Positions 41,798 through 50,953 of a stretch of 64,000 nt of DNA are shown here, one piece after another. The first letter of the stretch is position 1. Each line of letters opens with the position of its first letter. The notes under the pieces are model-generated. The model was not told the DNA's origin. It was given only the letters and a program-made list of their open reading frames with translations, and searched no databases. The position numbers were made by a program, and so were the translations under genes. Source of the stretch: Priestia megaterium (lineage in GTDB: Bacteria > Bacillota > Bacilli > Bacillales > Bacillaceae_H); NCBI RefSeq assembly GCF_009497655.1, contig NZ_CP023317.1:2819501-2883500 (forward strand). Reading direction: 5' to 3'.

Positions 41798-42406
41798 GTG
41801 GGGAATTCAAAAACAGATCGTAGAATTATTCGAACGAAGAAATTTATCCGAGATGCTTTAACAGAATTAATGGAAGAGAAAGGATTTGAAGGCGTAACGG
41901 TCAGAGATCTGACGAAAAAAGCCGATATTAATCGAGGAACTTTTTATTTACACTACCAAGACAAATACGATTTGCTTGAAAAAAGTGAAAATGAAGTCAT
42001 TCAAGAAATAAAAGAATTTATCAAAAAAGCAAATCCAAATGAGATTGTATCTGCTAATTTGAAAGAACAGCCTTTGCCGTTTATTATTGCGCTTTTTGAA
42101 TATATTCAAGAGAATGCGCGTTTTATGCAGGTTATGCTTGGTCCAAAAGGCAACCCTGGCTTTCATCTTAAAATTAAAGAAGTTATGAAAACCAATATAC
42201 TGGAAAAATTAGAGCTCATGGATAGTAAAACGCCTCCGCTTGTTCCACTTGAACATTTAATGTCTTATGTAACGTCAGCCCATCTTGGCGTCATTCAGCA
42301 CTGGCTAGAACAAGATATGAAGCAGTCACCTAGAGAAATGGCTCTGACACTCGCTAGCATGACTTTTTTGGGTCCTGCTTATGTTGCAGGCATTAAGCGA
42401 ACATAA
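41798..42406 (+). CDS. TetR-family transcriptional regulator
   Basis: A 202-residue regulator. The N-terminal helix-turn-helix (about 10-60) is canonical: RTKKFIRDALTELMEEKGFE, VTVRDLTKKADINRGTFYLH and YQDKYDLLEK. The C-terminal ligand/dimer domain is all-helical. The start is GTG at 41798, with AGGTG about 10 bases upstream, a little far. It is divergent from the YhgE-like/FAD-monooxygenase operon and presumably represses it through the palindrome at the operon's transcription start. The inducer is likely the compound exported or modified by that operon. Confidence 0.88.
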   Translation: MGNSKTDRRIIRTKKFIRDALTELMEEKGFEGVTVRDLTKKADINRGTFYLHYQDKYDLLEKSENEVIQEIKEFIKKANPNEIVSANLKEQPLPFIIALFEYIQENARFMQVMLGPKGNPGFHLKIKEVMKTNILEKLELMDSKTPPLVPLEHLMSYVTSAHLGVIQHWLEQDMKQSPREMALTLASMTFLGPAYVAGIKRT

Positions 42407-42446
42407 AAGAACCTGCTATTCTCTCGGAGAATAGCAGGTTCTTTTT
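42406..42446. terminator. Bidirectional terminator between tetR and odhB
   Basis: AAAGAACCTGCTATTCTC pairs perfectly with GAGAATAGCAGGTTCTTT around TCG(G), with T-runs on both strands. It serves the convergent TetR and odhAB transcripts. Confidence 0.92.
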
Positions 42447-42447
42447 A

Positions 42448-43743
42448 TTAACCTTCTAGTAATAAAGATTCTGGATCTTCTAATAGTTCTTTAACAGTAG
42501 CTAGGAAGCTTACGGCTTCTTTGCCGTCAACGATACGGTGATCGTAAGAAAGTGCAATGTACATCATCGGACGATTTTCGATACGCTCTTCATCAATTGC
42601 TACCGGACGAAGCTGAACTTTGTGCATTCCTAAAATACCAACTTGAGGCCCGTTTAAAATTGGTGTAGACATTAATGAACCGAATACACCGCCGTTTGTA
42701 ATTGTGAACGTTCCACCTTGTAAATCTTTTAATGCTAATTTGTTGTCGCGCGCTTTTTTCGCTAAATCAACGATAGATCCTTCGATACCAGCGAATGTTT
42801 TACGGTCAGCATCACGTACAACTGGAACAACAAGACCGTCTGGAGCTGACACAGCAATACCAATATCGTAGAATTTTTTAATTAATAACTCGTTGCCTTG
42901 AATTTCAGCATTTAATAATGGGTATTTTTTAAGTGCTGCTACTACTGCTTTTGTGAAGAATGACATAAAGCCAAGTCTTACGTCGTGCTGTTCAAAGAAT
43001 TTGTCTTTGCGTCGTTTACGAAGAGCCATAACAGCCGTCATGTCTACTTCGTTAAACGTTGTCAACATAGCCGCTGTTTGCTGAACTTCAACGAGACGTT
43101 TGGCAATTGTTTGACGACGACGTGACATACGTTCGCGTTCAACAGGTTTGTCGCTATTTTCACTTGCCGCTGGAGACGGAGATACCGGGTTAGCTGGCTT
43201 ACTTGCTTGTGCCTGCTGTTTTTGCTCATTTGATTTTTGATCTGCATATGAATCAATATCATGTTTACGCACACGGCCAAGAGGATCAGTAGTTGGTACT
43301 TGATCTAGCTTGATTCCACGTTCTCTTGCTGCTTTGCGAGCTGCAGGAGAAGCAATCAGCCATTGTTTTTGATTTCCTTGTTGAGGCGCTTCAGCTGCTG
43401 GCGCTACTTCTTCAACTGTTTTTTGCTGAGCTGGAGCAGCTTCTTGTTTTGGTGCTTCTTCTGCTGGTTTTTCTTCAGCTTTTGGTGCTGCTGGTGCTGA
43501 AGCTCCTTCTTTCGCTTCAAGACGTGCAATTGTTTCACCAACTTGCACTGTGTCGCCTTCGCCAGCAAGAAGTTCTGTTAGCACACCAGAGTCTTCAGCT
43601 GTAATTTCAACGTTAACTTTATCTGTTTCAAGTTCAACGATATAATCGCCTTTTTCAACGAAATCTCCTACTTGTTTTAGCCACTGTGCAACTGTTCCTT
43701 CAGAAATTGATTCTGCTAATTCCGGTACTTTAATCTCTCCCAT
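42448..43743 (-). CDS. odhB: 2-Oxoglutarate dehydrogenase E2 (succinyltransferase)
   Basis: A 431-residue E2 component. The lipoyl domain occupies residues 1-76 with the lipoylated K42 in [11 protein letters not shown]. An Ala/Pro/Gln/Glu-rich linker (about 78-130) leads to the peripheral-subunit-binding domain ([20 protein letters not shown]), a second flexible linker and the catalytic acyltransferase domain with His402 in [12 protein letters not shown]. It transfers succinyl groups to CoA in the TCA cycle. The gene starts 17 bases after odhA and ends at a strong terminator. ATG follows AAGGGGAATGAATC. Confidence 0.96.
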   Translation of the reverse strand: MGEIKVPELAESISEGTVAQWLKQVGDFVEKGDYIVELETDKVNVEITAEDSGVLTELLAGEGDTVQVGETIARLEAKEGASAPAAPKAEEKPAEEAPKQEAAPAQQKTVEEVAPAAEAPQQGNQKQWLIASPAARKAARERGIKLDQVPTTDPLGRVRKHDIDSYADQKSNEQKQQAQASKPANPVSPSPAASENSDKPVERERMSRRRQTIAKRLVEVQQTAAMLTTFNEVDMTAVMALRKRRKDKFFEQHDVRLGFMSFFTKAVVAALKKYPLLNAEIQGNELLIKKFYDIGIAVSAPDGLVVPVVRDADRKTFAGIEGSIVDLAKKARDNKLALKDLQGGTFTITNGGVFGSLMSTPILNGPQVGILGMHKVQLRPVAIDEERIENRPMMYIALSYDHRIVDGKEAVSFLATVKELLEDPESLLLEG

Positions 43744-43759
43744 GATTCATTCCCCTTCC

Positions 43760-46621
43760 TTATCGTGTAACAACGTCGTTAGCAATTTCATTTTTAGTTA
43801 ATGCATCTTGTAAAATACGTTCTTGTTCTTGTCTGTGAACTGTTGGATCTCCTTCAGCTGGACTTGAGCGTCTTGTGCGGCCGATGTAGTCAACAGTAGC
43901 TCCTTCTGGTGCTACTTCACGCAGTCGATCTTCTACATAGTTCCATGCGCCCATGTTTTCAGGCTCTTCTTGTAACCAGACAATCTCTTTTAAATTTTTA
44001 TAGCGAGCAAAGATTTCAGCAATTACGCGTCTTGGGAACGGATAAATTTGTTCTAGACGAAGAACGTGTAGCCAATCTTTATCATCTTCTGCTTTGTTTA
44101 AGCGTTCCGTTAACTCACTGCTGATTTTTCCGCTGCACAGAACGATTCGTTCAACTGCATCTTCTTTTTTGCCTAATCCAGGCTGTTCTACTACTAAGCG
44201 GAAAGAGCCTTTTGTAAACTCTTCAAGGTTTGACACACTAAAAGCATTACGAAGCAAACTTTTTGGTGTCATAACTACTAGCGGTCTTACTTCTTCGCGC
44301 TGTAAAATGGCAGCTTGTCGTCGAAGTAAGTGGAAATATTGCGCAGCGCTTGTTACGTTTGCGATTGTCCAGTTGTTTTCTCCAGCTAGCTGTAAATAAC
44401 GTTCTAGACGAGCGCTTGAGTGTTCTGGCCCTTGACCTTCATGGCCATGTGGCAGCAATAAGACCATTCCAGATTTTTGTCCCCACTTAGCACGACCTGC
44501 TGCAATAAACTGGTCAATAATAACTTGACCTGCATTGGCAAAATCACCGAATTGTGCTTCCCAAAGAACAAGCGTTTCAGGAGCAAATACATTATAGCCG
44601 TATTCAAATCCAAGCACTGAACCTTCAGATAATGGACTGTTACGAATATCAAAGGAAGCGCTTACGTTCTTCATTGCGTGTAGTGGTGAGTAAACATCCC
44701 CTGTCTTATGATCATGAAGAACAAGATGTCTATGTGCAAACGTACCACGTTCAGAATCTTGGCCTGTAATACGAATTGGCGTGCCGTCTCTTAAAATCGT
44801 AGCAAATGCAAATGCCTCACCCAATGACCAATCCACGCTTTCATTTTCTTCAAACGCTTTGGCACGTTTAGATAAGATGCGATCAAGTTTTGGAAATACG
44901 TTAAATCCTTCAGGGTATTTCACTAGCTCTTGATTCACTTCAAACAGCTCTTCTTTTGTAACAGATGTATCAATATCTGAAATTCCTTTGAAGACTGCTT
45001 GTGGCATTTCCATAATTCTATGTTGTTTTTCAGCTTTTGGCGGTACTTTCTCATAAGCTGCTTTTAACTTCGCTTGTAACTCTTCATTAATTTGATCTGC
45101 TTGACCGCTTTGAATAACGTTTTGTTCTTCGAGCTGCTTTGCATACATAGCACGAACGGTTGGACGTTTTGTCACAATTTCATACATCTTCGGCTGCGTT
45201 ACAGACGGTTCATCCATTTCATTGTGGCCAAATCGACGGTATCCAATTAAATCAATCAAGAAATCTTTGTTAAAACGTCTGCGATACTCATAAGCAAAAT
45301 AAGCAGCCGCTAAACAGGCTTCCGGATCATCCGCGTTTACGTGAACGATTGGAATTTCAAACCCTTTTGCTAAGTCACTTGCATATTTTGTTGAACGAGA
45401 ATCGACGCTTTCTGTTGTAAATCCAATCATGTTGTTAGCAATAATGTGGATTGTTCCACCTGTTTGATAACCAGTCAATTGATTTAAGTTCAGCGTTTCT
45501 TGTACAATACCTTCACCAGGGAACGCAGCATCTCCGTGAATTAAAATCGCGAACGATTTTTTTACATCTTGTTTCGGGTATCCATTCACATCACGCTCAT
45601 CTTGAGCCGCTCTTGTAAACCCTTCCACAACCGGATTAACAAACTCCAAGTGACTAGGGTTACTAGCCAATGTCAAACGAGCTCGAACTGTGTTCTCTGC
45701 TTTAATTTGTTTGTCGGCACCCAGGTGATATTTTACGTCTCCCGTCCAGCCGTAGTTGATACCGATTGAACCTTCTGAAGGAACTAATTCCTTGTTAGGC
45801 GCATGCTGGAATTCCGCAAAAATCATTTCATACGGCTTGCCTAATACGTGTGCTAATACATTTAAACGTCCACGGTGAGCCATACCGATATTAACCGTTT
45901 TTGGGCTTGTTTCCACTGAGCGTGCAATCAGTTCATCTACAAGTGGAATTAACATATCTACGCCTTCAATAGAAAAGCGTTTTTGTCCGACAAATGTACG
46001 ATGTAAAAATTGTTCAAAGCCTTCTACTTCTGTTAAACGCTTTAATACAGAAGTTCTTTTCTCATTTGAAAGAGGTTGGAAAATAGCACCTGACTCGACC
46101 ATATCAGTCAGCCACTTATTCTCTTCCATGTTATGTACGTGATGGAATTCAAACGCAATGGTTTTTGTGTAGACATCTGTTAAATAGTTAATTGCGTCTA
46201 AACCATTTTTGACGTGTGATGGCGCATTCGTACATAAAATATCAACCGGAATTGATTTTAAATCTTCTTGCGTTAAATTGTAATCTTCCAAGTGAAGCAA
46301 GACAGGATCTTTCTTCTCGCTTTCAAGAGGCTTAATTGACGCGTATAGATGACCATAAGCACGGATGTTTTCCGCTAGCTTAATAGCCGATGCAATTTTA
46401 GATGTGTTAGCTGAAGGTGCAGTCTGTGCGTATTCAGCTTGCTGAACCTGCTCACTTTCGTTTAATGGAGGAGCACCCCAATAATCAAATAATTCTTTTA
46501 AGTCTGGATCTACTAGATCTGACTGCTCTTCATATAACTCATACTGTTCTAATACATAGCCGTAGTTCGGACCCAAAAATCCTTGCCAAGGCTCCCCTCT
46601 ATTCGACGTTTCGTTACCCAT
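43760..46621 (-). CDS. odhA: 2-Oxoglutarate dehydrogenase E1
   Basis: A 953-residue thiamine-diphosphate-dependent E1 component (Bacillus proteins are about 940-950). The ThDP-binding motif runs from [10 protein letters not shown] to [10 protein letters not shown]; the conserved [18 protein letters not shown] and the C-terminal transketolase segments [18 protein letters not shown] and [20 protein letters not shown] are present. It decarboxylates 2-oxoglutarate and loads the succinyl group on E2 lipoate. The ATG at 46621 has GTTGGGGG 8 bases upstream. A vegetative promoter lies about 135 bases before it. The E3 subunit is not encoded here, as expected since it is shared with pyruvate dehydrogenase. 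Confidence 0.96.
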   Translation of the reverse strand: MGNETSNRGEPWQGFLGPNYGYVLEQYELYEEQSDLVDPDLKELFDYWGAPPLNESEQVQQAEYAQTAPSANTSKIASAIKLAENIRAYGHLYASIKPLESEKKDPVLLHLEDYNLTQEDLKSIPVDILCTNAPSHVKNGLDAINYLTDVYTKTIAFEFHHVHNMEENKWLTDMVESGAIFQPLSNEKRTSVLKRLTEVEGFEQFLHRTFVGQKRFSIEGVDMLIPLVDELIARSVETSPKTVNIGMAHRGRLNVLAHVLGKPYEMIFAEFQHAPNKELVPSEGSIGINYGWTGDVKYHLGADKQIKAENTVRARLTLASNPSHLEFVNPVVEGFTRAAQDERDVNGYPKQDVKKSFAILIHGDAAFPGEGIVQETLNLNQLTGYQTGGTIHIIANNMIGFTTESVDSRSTKYASDLAKGFEIPIVHVNADDPEACLAAAYFAYEYRRRFNKDFLIDLIGYRRFGHNEMDEPSVTQPKMYEIVTKRPTVRAMYAKQLEEQNVIQSGQADQINEELQAKLKAAYEKVPPKAEKQHRIMEMPQAVFKGISDIDTSVTKEELFEVNQELVKYPEGFNVFPKLDRILSKRAKAFEENESVDWSLGEAFAFATILRDGTPIRITGQDSERGTFAHRHLVLHDHKTGDVYSPLHAMKNVSASFDIRNSPLSEGSVLGFEYGYNVFAPETLVLWEAQFGDFANAGQVIIDQFIAAGRAKWGQKSGMVLLLPHGHEGQGPEHSSARLERYLQLAGENNWTIANVTSAAQYFHLLRRQAAILQREEVRPLVVMTPKSLLRNAFSVSNLEEFTKGSFRLVVEQPGLGKKEDAVERIVLCSGKISSELTERLNKAEDDKDWLHVLRLEQIYPFPRRVIAEIFARYKNLKEIVWLQEEPENMGAWNYVEDRLREVAPEGATVDYIGRTRRSSPAEGDPTVHRQEQERILQDALTKNEIANDVVTR

Positions 46622-46755
46622 GATAAAACCCCCAACGAGTTATAATAATTGTCGTACTCAACAATCTTTCCATTTTGAATGTCGATTACCTTATCGTCTG
46701 ACATCTTTACAACGAGTGATAAATCTCACTGCGTGTGTATCTGATATCTGCTTAT

Positions 46756-46784
46756 ATTTTACCACTCTTTTACTCGTCAATCAA
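46756..46784 (-). promoter_or_regulatory. odhA promoter
   Basis: On the minus strand TTGATT (46784-46779), a 17-base spacer and TAAAAT (46761-46756) fit sigma-A. The start would be near 46749. Confidence 0.65.
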
Positions 46785-46842
46785 AATGAAATCGCTATAT
46801 TTCTTTAATTTTTTTTACTTTTTTAATAGTCTTACTACTTTT

Positions 46843-46856
46843 TGAAAGCGTTTTAT
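46843..46856. promoter_or_regulatory. Candidate cre site upstream of odhA
   Basis: TGAAAGCGTTTTAT matches 12 of 14 cre positions. It lies about 100 bases upstream of the predicted start, where CcpA more often activates than represses. The assignment is tentative. Confidence 0.4.
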
Positions 46857-46955
46857 AAGTAAAGCTGATTAAAGGTCGAATCAGGTGTTAATTAATTGTT
46901 ATTGACCTAGCTTTTGGCAAAATTAAATTGCTTAAAATATATTTTATGACTATTT

Positions 46956-46988
46956 AAAAAAAGAAGCAGTGTTTTGCTTCTTTTTTTA
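46956..46988 (-). terminator. Terminator of the MFS/PadR operon
   Basis: AAAAAAAGAAGCA and TGCTTCTTTTTTT pair around GTGTTT; the U-run follows on the minus strand and the stem overlaps the padR stop codon. Confidence 0.85.
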
Positions 46989-47573
46989 AAACTCATCTAC
47001 GATTTTTTCAACGTCTTTAAAATAACCATCATCTACTTCTGTAAGCTTGCTGCTTTTCGCCGCTTCGAGTAAATGAGTGAACCAAGTTAGTTCTACTTTC
47101 AAATGCATAATCGTGCGCATAATGATCGACAGATTTGCAATGGAATGATCGACCTTTTTAACTTGGTACAAATTTTGCATTTTTTCTAAATAAGCTGCCG
47201 TTTCCTCAATCTTTTTTTCTAAAGCAGAAGCCACTTTTTTTTGATCCACGTAAGAAGTAAATGAAAGAGCAGCATAAACAGGTCTATGCATATGCTCTTT
47301 TTTTAACAGCTGTTCAAAATAAAGGCGTTCAAATTCTTCTCTTCCTGCATCCGTGATAGAATAAACGGTCTTTTCAGGTCTGTTCGTCTCTCGAATCACA
47401 TCGACTACTTTCACCAACTGATCTTTTTCGAGCGTATCAAAAGCGTAATATAAAGAACCGCTTGCAAGTTTAATATAGTGCTTCATTTGTCTTTCATTAA
47501 TGGTTTGCTGAATTTCATAAGGGTGCTTATTTCCTTCCATTAATAAGCCCAGTATGACTAATTTAACACTCAT
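46986..47573 (-). CDS. PadR-family transcriptional regulator
   Basis: A 195-residue regulator. The PadR winged helix occupies about residues 1-80 (VILGLLMEGNKHPYEIQQTI, LASGSLYYAFDTLEKDQLVK, YSITDAGREEFERLYFEQLL), followed by a Vir_C-like helical dimerisation region. ATG at 47573 is chosen, with AGAGGTG nine bases upstream; a GTG four codons earlier lies inside that site. It follows the MFS exporter gene by 66 bases, with a terminator in between that some transcripts must pass for co-expression. PadR regulators commonly repress a neighbouring drug exporter, and a palindrome in the exporter promoter is a likely target. Confidence 0.88.
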   Translation of the reverse strand: MSVKLVILGLLMEGNKHPYEIQQTINERQMKHYIKLASGSLYYAFDTLEKDQLVKVVDVIRETNRPEKTVYSITDAGREEFERLYFEQLLKKEHMHRPVYAALSFTSYVDQKKVASALEKKIEETAAYLEKMQNLYQVKKVDHSIANLSIIMRTIMHLKVELTWFTHLLEAAKSSKLTEVDDGYFKDVEKIVDEF

Positions 47574-47610
47574 AACACCTTTCACCTCTTGACATGCATC
47601 TTATTTAGTA

Positions 47611-47640
47611 AAAAAAGCACGAATAAATTCGTGCCTTTTC
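47611..47640 (-). terminator. Terminator between the MFS exporter and padR genes
   Basis: GCACGAAT and ATTCGTGC pair around AA, followed on the minus strand by TTTTTTT. Confidence 0.85.
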
Positions 47641-49184
47641 TATTTTTGAGCTGCCGGTTCCTTAGCTTCTACCCGCTTTTTAGGGGGAACTTCCACTCGT
47701 TCATTTCCCATTAAAAAGACAGTAATAATAGCTACTGCAATTGGAATAAGAGCAAGCATAAATGCATACGTGATCGATGTAGACATAGCATCAACAATCT
47801 TATCTAATATTTGAGGCGGAATGCTGTTTCGGGCACTTGATTGAAAAACTGCACTCGGATCTCCTATTTGAGAAAATGCTCCTTGTGATCCATTTCCCAT
47901 ACCTTGAAAATTGCGCTGCAGCTCATTTGTAAATGTATTGCTTTGAATCGTTCCAAAAATCGTAACTCCCAGCGTCATTCCTAAAGAACGAGCAAATGAG
48001 TTTGTTGAGTTGGCAGAACCTCTAAACTGTGGATCTAGCTTATGAGTTGACGACGTTGGTAAAAGAGAAAAGCTAAACCCTACGCCAAATCCAGTCAAAA
48101 TCATAAATACCGTGAGCATCCAACGAGGTGTATCAGGTTCCATTGTTCCTAACAAGAACATTCCTACTGCAAATGAAAAAACGGACATAATCATCAAGTT
48201 TCGGAAGCTTGTTTTTGTGAGAAAAATCCCGCCGATCGCACTTCCTGCTACTGAGCCTAACATCATCGGAGTTAAAATTAAACCTGCATTTGTAGCAGAA
48301 CCTCCGTAGACAGCTTGAACGAAAATAGGAATAAATACCGTTAAAATAATAAACGTTGCTCCGTATAAGAAAGCGAGAATCTGTGATGTTGCAAATAAAC
48401 GGCGCTTGAACATCCAAAATGAAATAATCGGCTCTTGCGCGCGCTTTTCCACAAAAAAGAAGAGTGACAGCGCCACAGCAAAGATAGCAAAAAGAGATAA
48501 AATTTGCGGAGAAGACCACTCATACTCTTTTCCTCCAAGTTCAAGAGCAAACATTAAACTTACTACTGAAATGACAAGAGTGGCTGCACCAGCCCAGTCA
48601 ATTTTTTGCTTTTTATGACTTTTTGACTCTTTATAAAAGCGCATAATAAAAAATAACGATAAAAGTCCAATTGGCACGTTCACGTAAAACACCCAGTGCC
48701 AGCTGATGTATTCCGTAATGTAAGCACCGAGAAGTGGACCAAATACGCTTGCTGAGCCAAAAACGGCACCTAATAATCCCGTCATTTTCCCGCGTTTTTC
48801 AGGAGGGAAAATATCAAATACGATGGTAAAAGCAATCGGAAGAAGCGCTCCTCCTCCAATTCCTTGAATCGCTCGGTAAATACTTAGCTGCACAATGCTT
48901 TGTGCTAAACCACACAATGCGGATCCAAGTAAGAATACGGTTAACCCAAAAATAAAAAACCGTTTACGGCCGTACATATCAGATAGTTTACCAAATATCG
49001 GCATACCTGCCATCACGGCAACCATATAAGCGGACGTAACCCAAACAAACTTATCTAATCCGCCTAGATCAGAAATGATTTTCCCCATAGCCGTCGCTAC
49101 GATGGTATTATCCATGGCTGACATAAAAATACCGAGCAGCAATCCTGCTACGATAAAACGAATATGTTTTTCTGATGAAACCAT
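47640..49184 (-). CDS. MFS drug exporter, DHA2 (14-helix) family
   Basis: A 514-residue exporter of the EmrB/QacA group with about 14 hydrophobic segments. Family motifs are visible: motif D1 near the start (GIFMSAMDNTIVATAMGKII), motif A MPIFGKLSDMYGRKRFFIFG and motif C GAVFGSASVFGPLLGAYITE. ATG follows AAAGGAGGAACTGAA, an excellent ribosome site. The promoter upstream holds a palindrome between -35 and -10 that the downstream PadR regulator may bind. It probably exports hydrophobic drugs or a native compound with proton antiport; the substrate cannot be read from sequence. Confidence 0.92.
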   Translation of the reverse strand: MVSSEKHIRFIVAGLLLGIFMSAMDNTIVATAMGKIISDLGGLDKFVWVTSAYMVAVMAGMPIFGKLSDMYGRKRFFIFGLTVFLLGSALCGLAQSIVQLSIYRAIQGIGGGALLPIAFTIVFDIFPPEKRGKMTGLLGAVFGSASVFGPLLGAYITEYISWHWVFYVNVPIGLLSLFFIMRFYKESKSHKKQKIDWAGAATLVISVVSLMFALELGGKEYEWSSPQILSLFAIFAVALSLFFFVEKRAQEPIISFWMFKRRLFATSQILAFLYGATFIILTVFIPIFVQAVYGGSATNAGLILTPMMLGSVAGSAIGGIFLTKTSFRNLMIMSVFSFAVGMFLLGTMEPDTPRWMLTVFMILTGFGVGFSFSLLPTSSTHKLDPQFRGSANSTNSFARSLGMTLGVTIFGTIQSNTFTNELQRNFQGMGNGSQGAFSQIGDPSAVFQSSARNSIPPQILDKIVDAMSTSITYAFMLALIPIAVAIITVFLMGNERVEVPPKKRVEAKEPAAQK

Positions 49185-49242
49185 TTCAGTTCCTCCTTTC
49201 GCGTCATCTTTTTGATGAACAGAAATGATAGCTACTTAAATT

Positions 49243-49270
49243 ATTATATTCAAATTTGAGTATTTTACAA
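49243..49270 (-). promoter_or_regulatory. MFS operon promoter with palindromic operator
   Basis: On the minus strand TTGTAA (49270-49265), 16 bases and TATAAT (49248-49243). The spacer contains the palindrome TCAAATTTGA (49250-49259), ideally placed for repression by a dimeric regulator such as PadR. Confidence 0.6.
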
Positions 49271-49323
49271 TCTTAAATGTGCTATTTTTTAGAAATAAAC
49301 ATAACAAAAGCGTAATGGATTCA

Positions 49324-49770
49324 TTACGCTTTTACTGTGAGCTGAGGTTCTAATTCGATCTCTACATTTCCTTGAATGGCTCTTGAAATCATACAGGACG
49401 TTTCTGCTTTTTTTATAAGTCGATTGATTTTCTCTTCTTGGGCCGCAAATTTAGGTGTGACGATCACGTGAGGTTTATGAATGATTTTTTCGTACGTAAA
49501 CACACCATTCGTTACGTCCACGATAGCTTCTGATTCCATCGTTAAAGCCTCCTGATGGATTCCACTTCTTTCTAGCATCGCTGCAAGCGTGATAATGTAG
49601 CAGGTGGCTGCTGCTCCTAGCAGCATTTCATCTGGATTTGTCCCGGCTCCTGGCCCGTCCATTTCTGGTGGAATAGAAATGCTTGTTTTTAATTGCCCTG
49701 CTTCAATTGTTCCCACTTCATTTCGGCCTCCTGGCCAATTCGCTTGCAAATGAAAGTGATGTTTTGCCAT
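49324..49770 (-). CDS. OsmC/Ohr-family peroxiredoxin-like protein
   Basis: A 148-residue OsmC-fold protein. The two redox-active cysteines are in the expected places (GAAATCYIITLAAMLER and AETSCMISRAI), and the N-terminal strand pattern (HHFHLQANWPGGRNEVGTIE, then MDGPGAGTNPDEMLLG) resembles the YhfA/SACOL1771-type subgroup. Such proteins reduce organic hydroperoxides with thiol donors. The ATG follows AAGAAAGAAGGATACACT. The gene stands alone between the MFS promoter and the epimerase gene. The exact peroxide substrate and donor are unknown. Confidence 0.88.
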   Translation of the reverse strand: MAKHHFHLQANWPGGRNEVGTIEAGQLKTSISIPPEMDGPGAGTNPDEMLLGAAATCYIITLAAMLERSGIHQEALTMESEAIVDVTNGVFTYEKIIHKPHVIVTPKFAAQEEKINRLIKKAETSCMISRAIQGNVEIELEPQLTVKA

Positions 49771-49856
49771 AGTGTATCCTTCTTTCTTCTATATAATGAT
49801 GTATACTTAGCGTACCTTTTTTGCTCATAAAATAAAAATGTTCTGCTTGTAACAGC

Positions 49857-49885
49857 AAAAAGACTGCTAAACGTGCAGTCTTTGT
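49857..49885 (-). terminator. Terminator after the reductase/epimerase gene
   Basis: AAAGACTGC and GCAGTCTTT pair around TAAACGT, followed by TTTTT on the minus strand. Confidence 0.85.
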
Positions 49886-49891
49886 TGTTCT

Positions 49892-50800
49892 CTAACTTAA
49901 AGGTACTTTCTTTTCGCTTTCAACGACAGTTTTGATTAATGAAGGCAGCCAGTCCTGCAGGTTCGTAAATGAATATCCCCAAAAGCTAGCTTTTTCATTG
50001 CTCATCGTCCAAGAATGATCTACTCCGTACGGAGAACTATTTTCATCCGTTAAACGAGAGGTTGTTCTTGCTGTTTTATCCGCTGCTTGTTCAATATATG
50101 AAAATAAATTTTTGAGTGAAATGGTACCATTTGAACAAGCGTTAATCGGCCCTTTTAGCTTCTGTTCTGCACACCAAACTAAAAATTCACCTGCTTCTTC
50201 CTGTGAAATGAAGTTCATTTCTGCTTCAATAGCCGGTACACCAATTTCTTCTCCATGCATAATTTTTTCTATGTGAAAACGCAAGCGGTCCGTATAATCA
50301 TCTTTTCCCATAACAATTGGAAAACGGACAGCTGTTACCGAAAACGGTGCTTTTTGAAAGAATACTGCCTCGGCTTGGCGTTTTCCTTCTTGATAGGAAA
50401 TATTTTCACGGCGTGTATATGAAATAGGATACTTGTATGGATCAAAATCTTCTTCATAACACGTTTTTTCTAAAGAACCATATACTGAAAGAGTCGAGGT
50501 AAGTACATAGTGACTCGTACTATGACGAAAAGCTTCAACAGCAACAGCTGCGCCGTGTGAAGAATAGCATATTTGATCGAAGATAACATCCCATTTTCTT
50601 CCTCTTGTTGTTTCGATTACAGAATCTTTTTCTACACGATCAAGAAAAATTCGCTCAACTCGGTCGCCGAAATCATCCGGTGTTTTACCTCGCGTTGCTA
50701 ACGTAACCTGTACTCCTTTAGAAAGCAATGTCTGAACTAAATTTTTTCCGAAAAAACGCGTTCCACCTAACACAAGTGCTGTTTTCATCTTTTTCTCCAC
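49892..50800 (-). CDS. NAD(P)-dependent epimerase/reductase (extended SDR)
   Basis: A 302-residue extended short-chain dehydrogenase. The nucleotide-binding motif is at the N-terminus (ALVLGGTRFFGKNLVQTLLS), and the catalytic Tyr/Lys pair is likely in ISYQEGKRQAEAVF. It resembles bacterial proteins annotated as NAD-dependent epimerase or mRNA-binding/isoflavone-reductase-like. There are no sugar-nucleotide genes around it, so a substrate cannot be suggested from context. ATG at 50800 versus the one five codons downstream (MKTALVLGG) is uncertain: GGTGGAGAAAAAG fits the downstream one better. Confidence 0.8.
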   Translation of the reverse strand: MEKKMKTALVLGGTRFFGKNLVQTLLSKGVQVTLATRGKTPDDFGDRVERIFLDRVEKDSVIETTRGRKWDVIFDQICYSSHGAAVAVEAFRHSTSHYVLTSTLSVYGSLEKTCYEEDFDPYKYPISYTRRENISYQEGKRQAEAVFFQKAPFSVTAVRFPIVMGKDDYTDRLRFHIEKIMHGEEIGVPAIEAEMNFISQEEAGEFLVWCAEQKLKGPINACSNGTISLKNLFSYIEQAADKTARTTSRLTDENSSPYGVDHSWTMSNEKASFWGYSFTNLQDWLPSLIKTVVESEKKVPLS

Positions 50801-50953
50801 CTTTCATATTTGATATGGGTGACCATACCATTATTATCCAACTTTTTCATCCATAAAGCTATGAATCTTTCCGCTTATTTTTTTGTACTTCCACCTATTT
50901 TTTCGCCACTGCCGTGTTAAGATGTACATATCTAACCAAAAGGAGCGACAGCG

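Larger units (their letters stand above)
46622..46985. other. 364-base odhA upstream region
   Basis: Contains the odhA promoter, a cre-like site farther upstream and, at its end, the terminator of the padR-like gene. The untranslated leader of odhA is about 130 bases long; no riboswitch was recognised in it. Confidence 0.6.
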
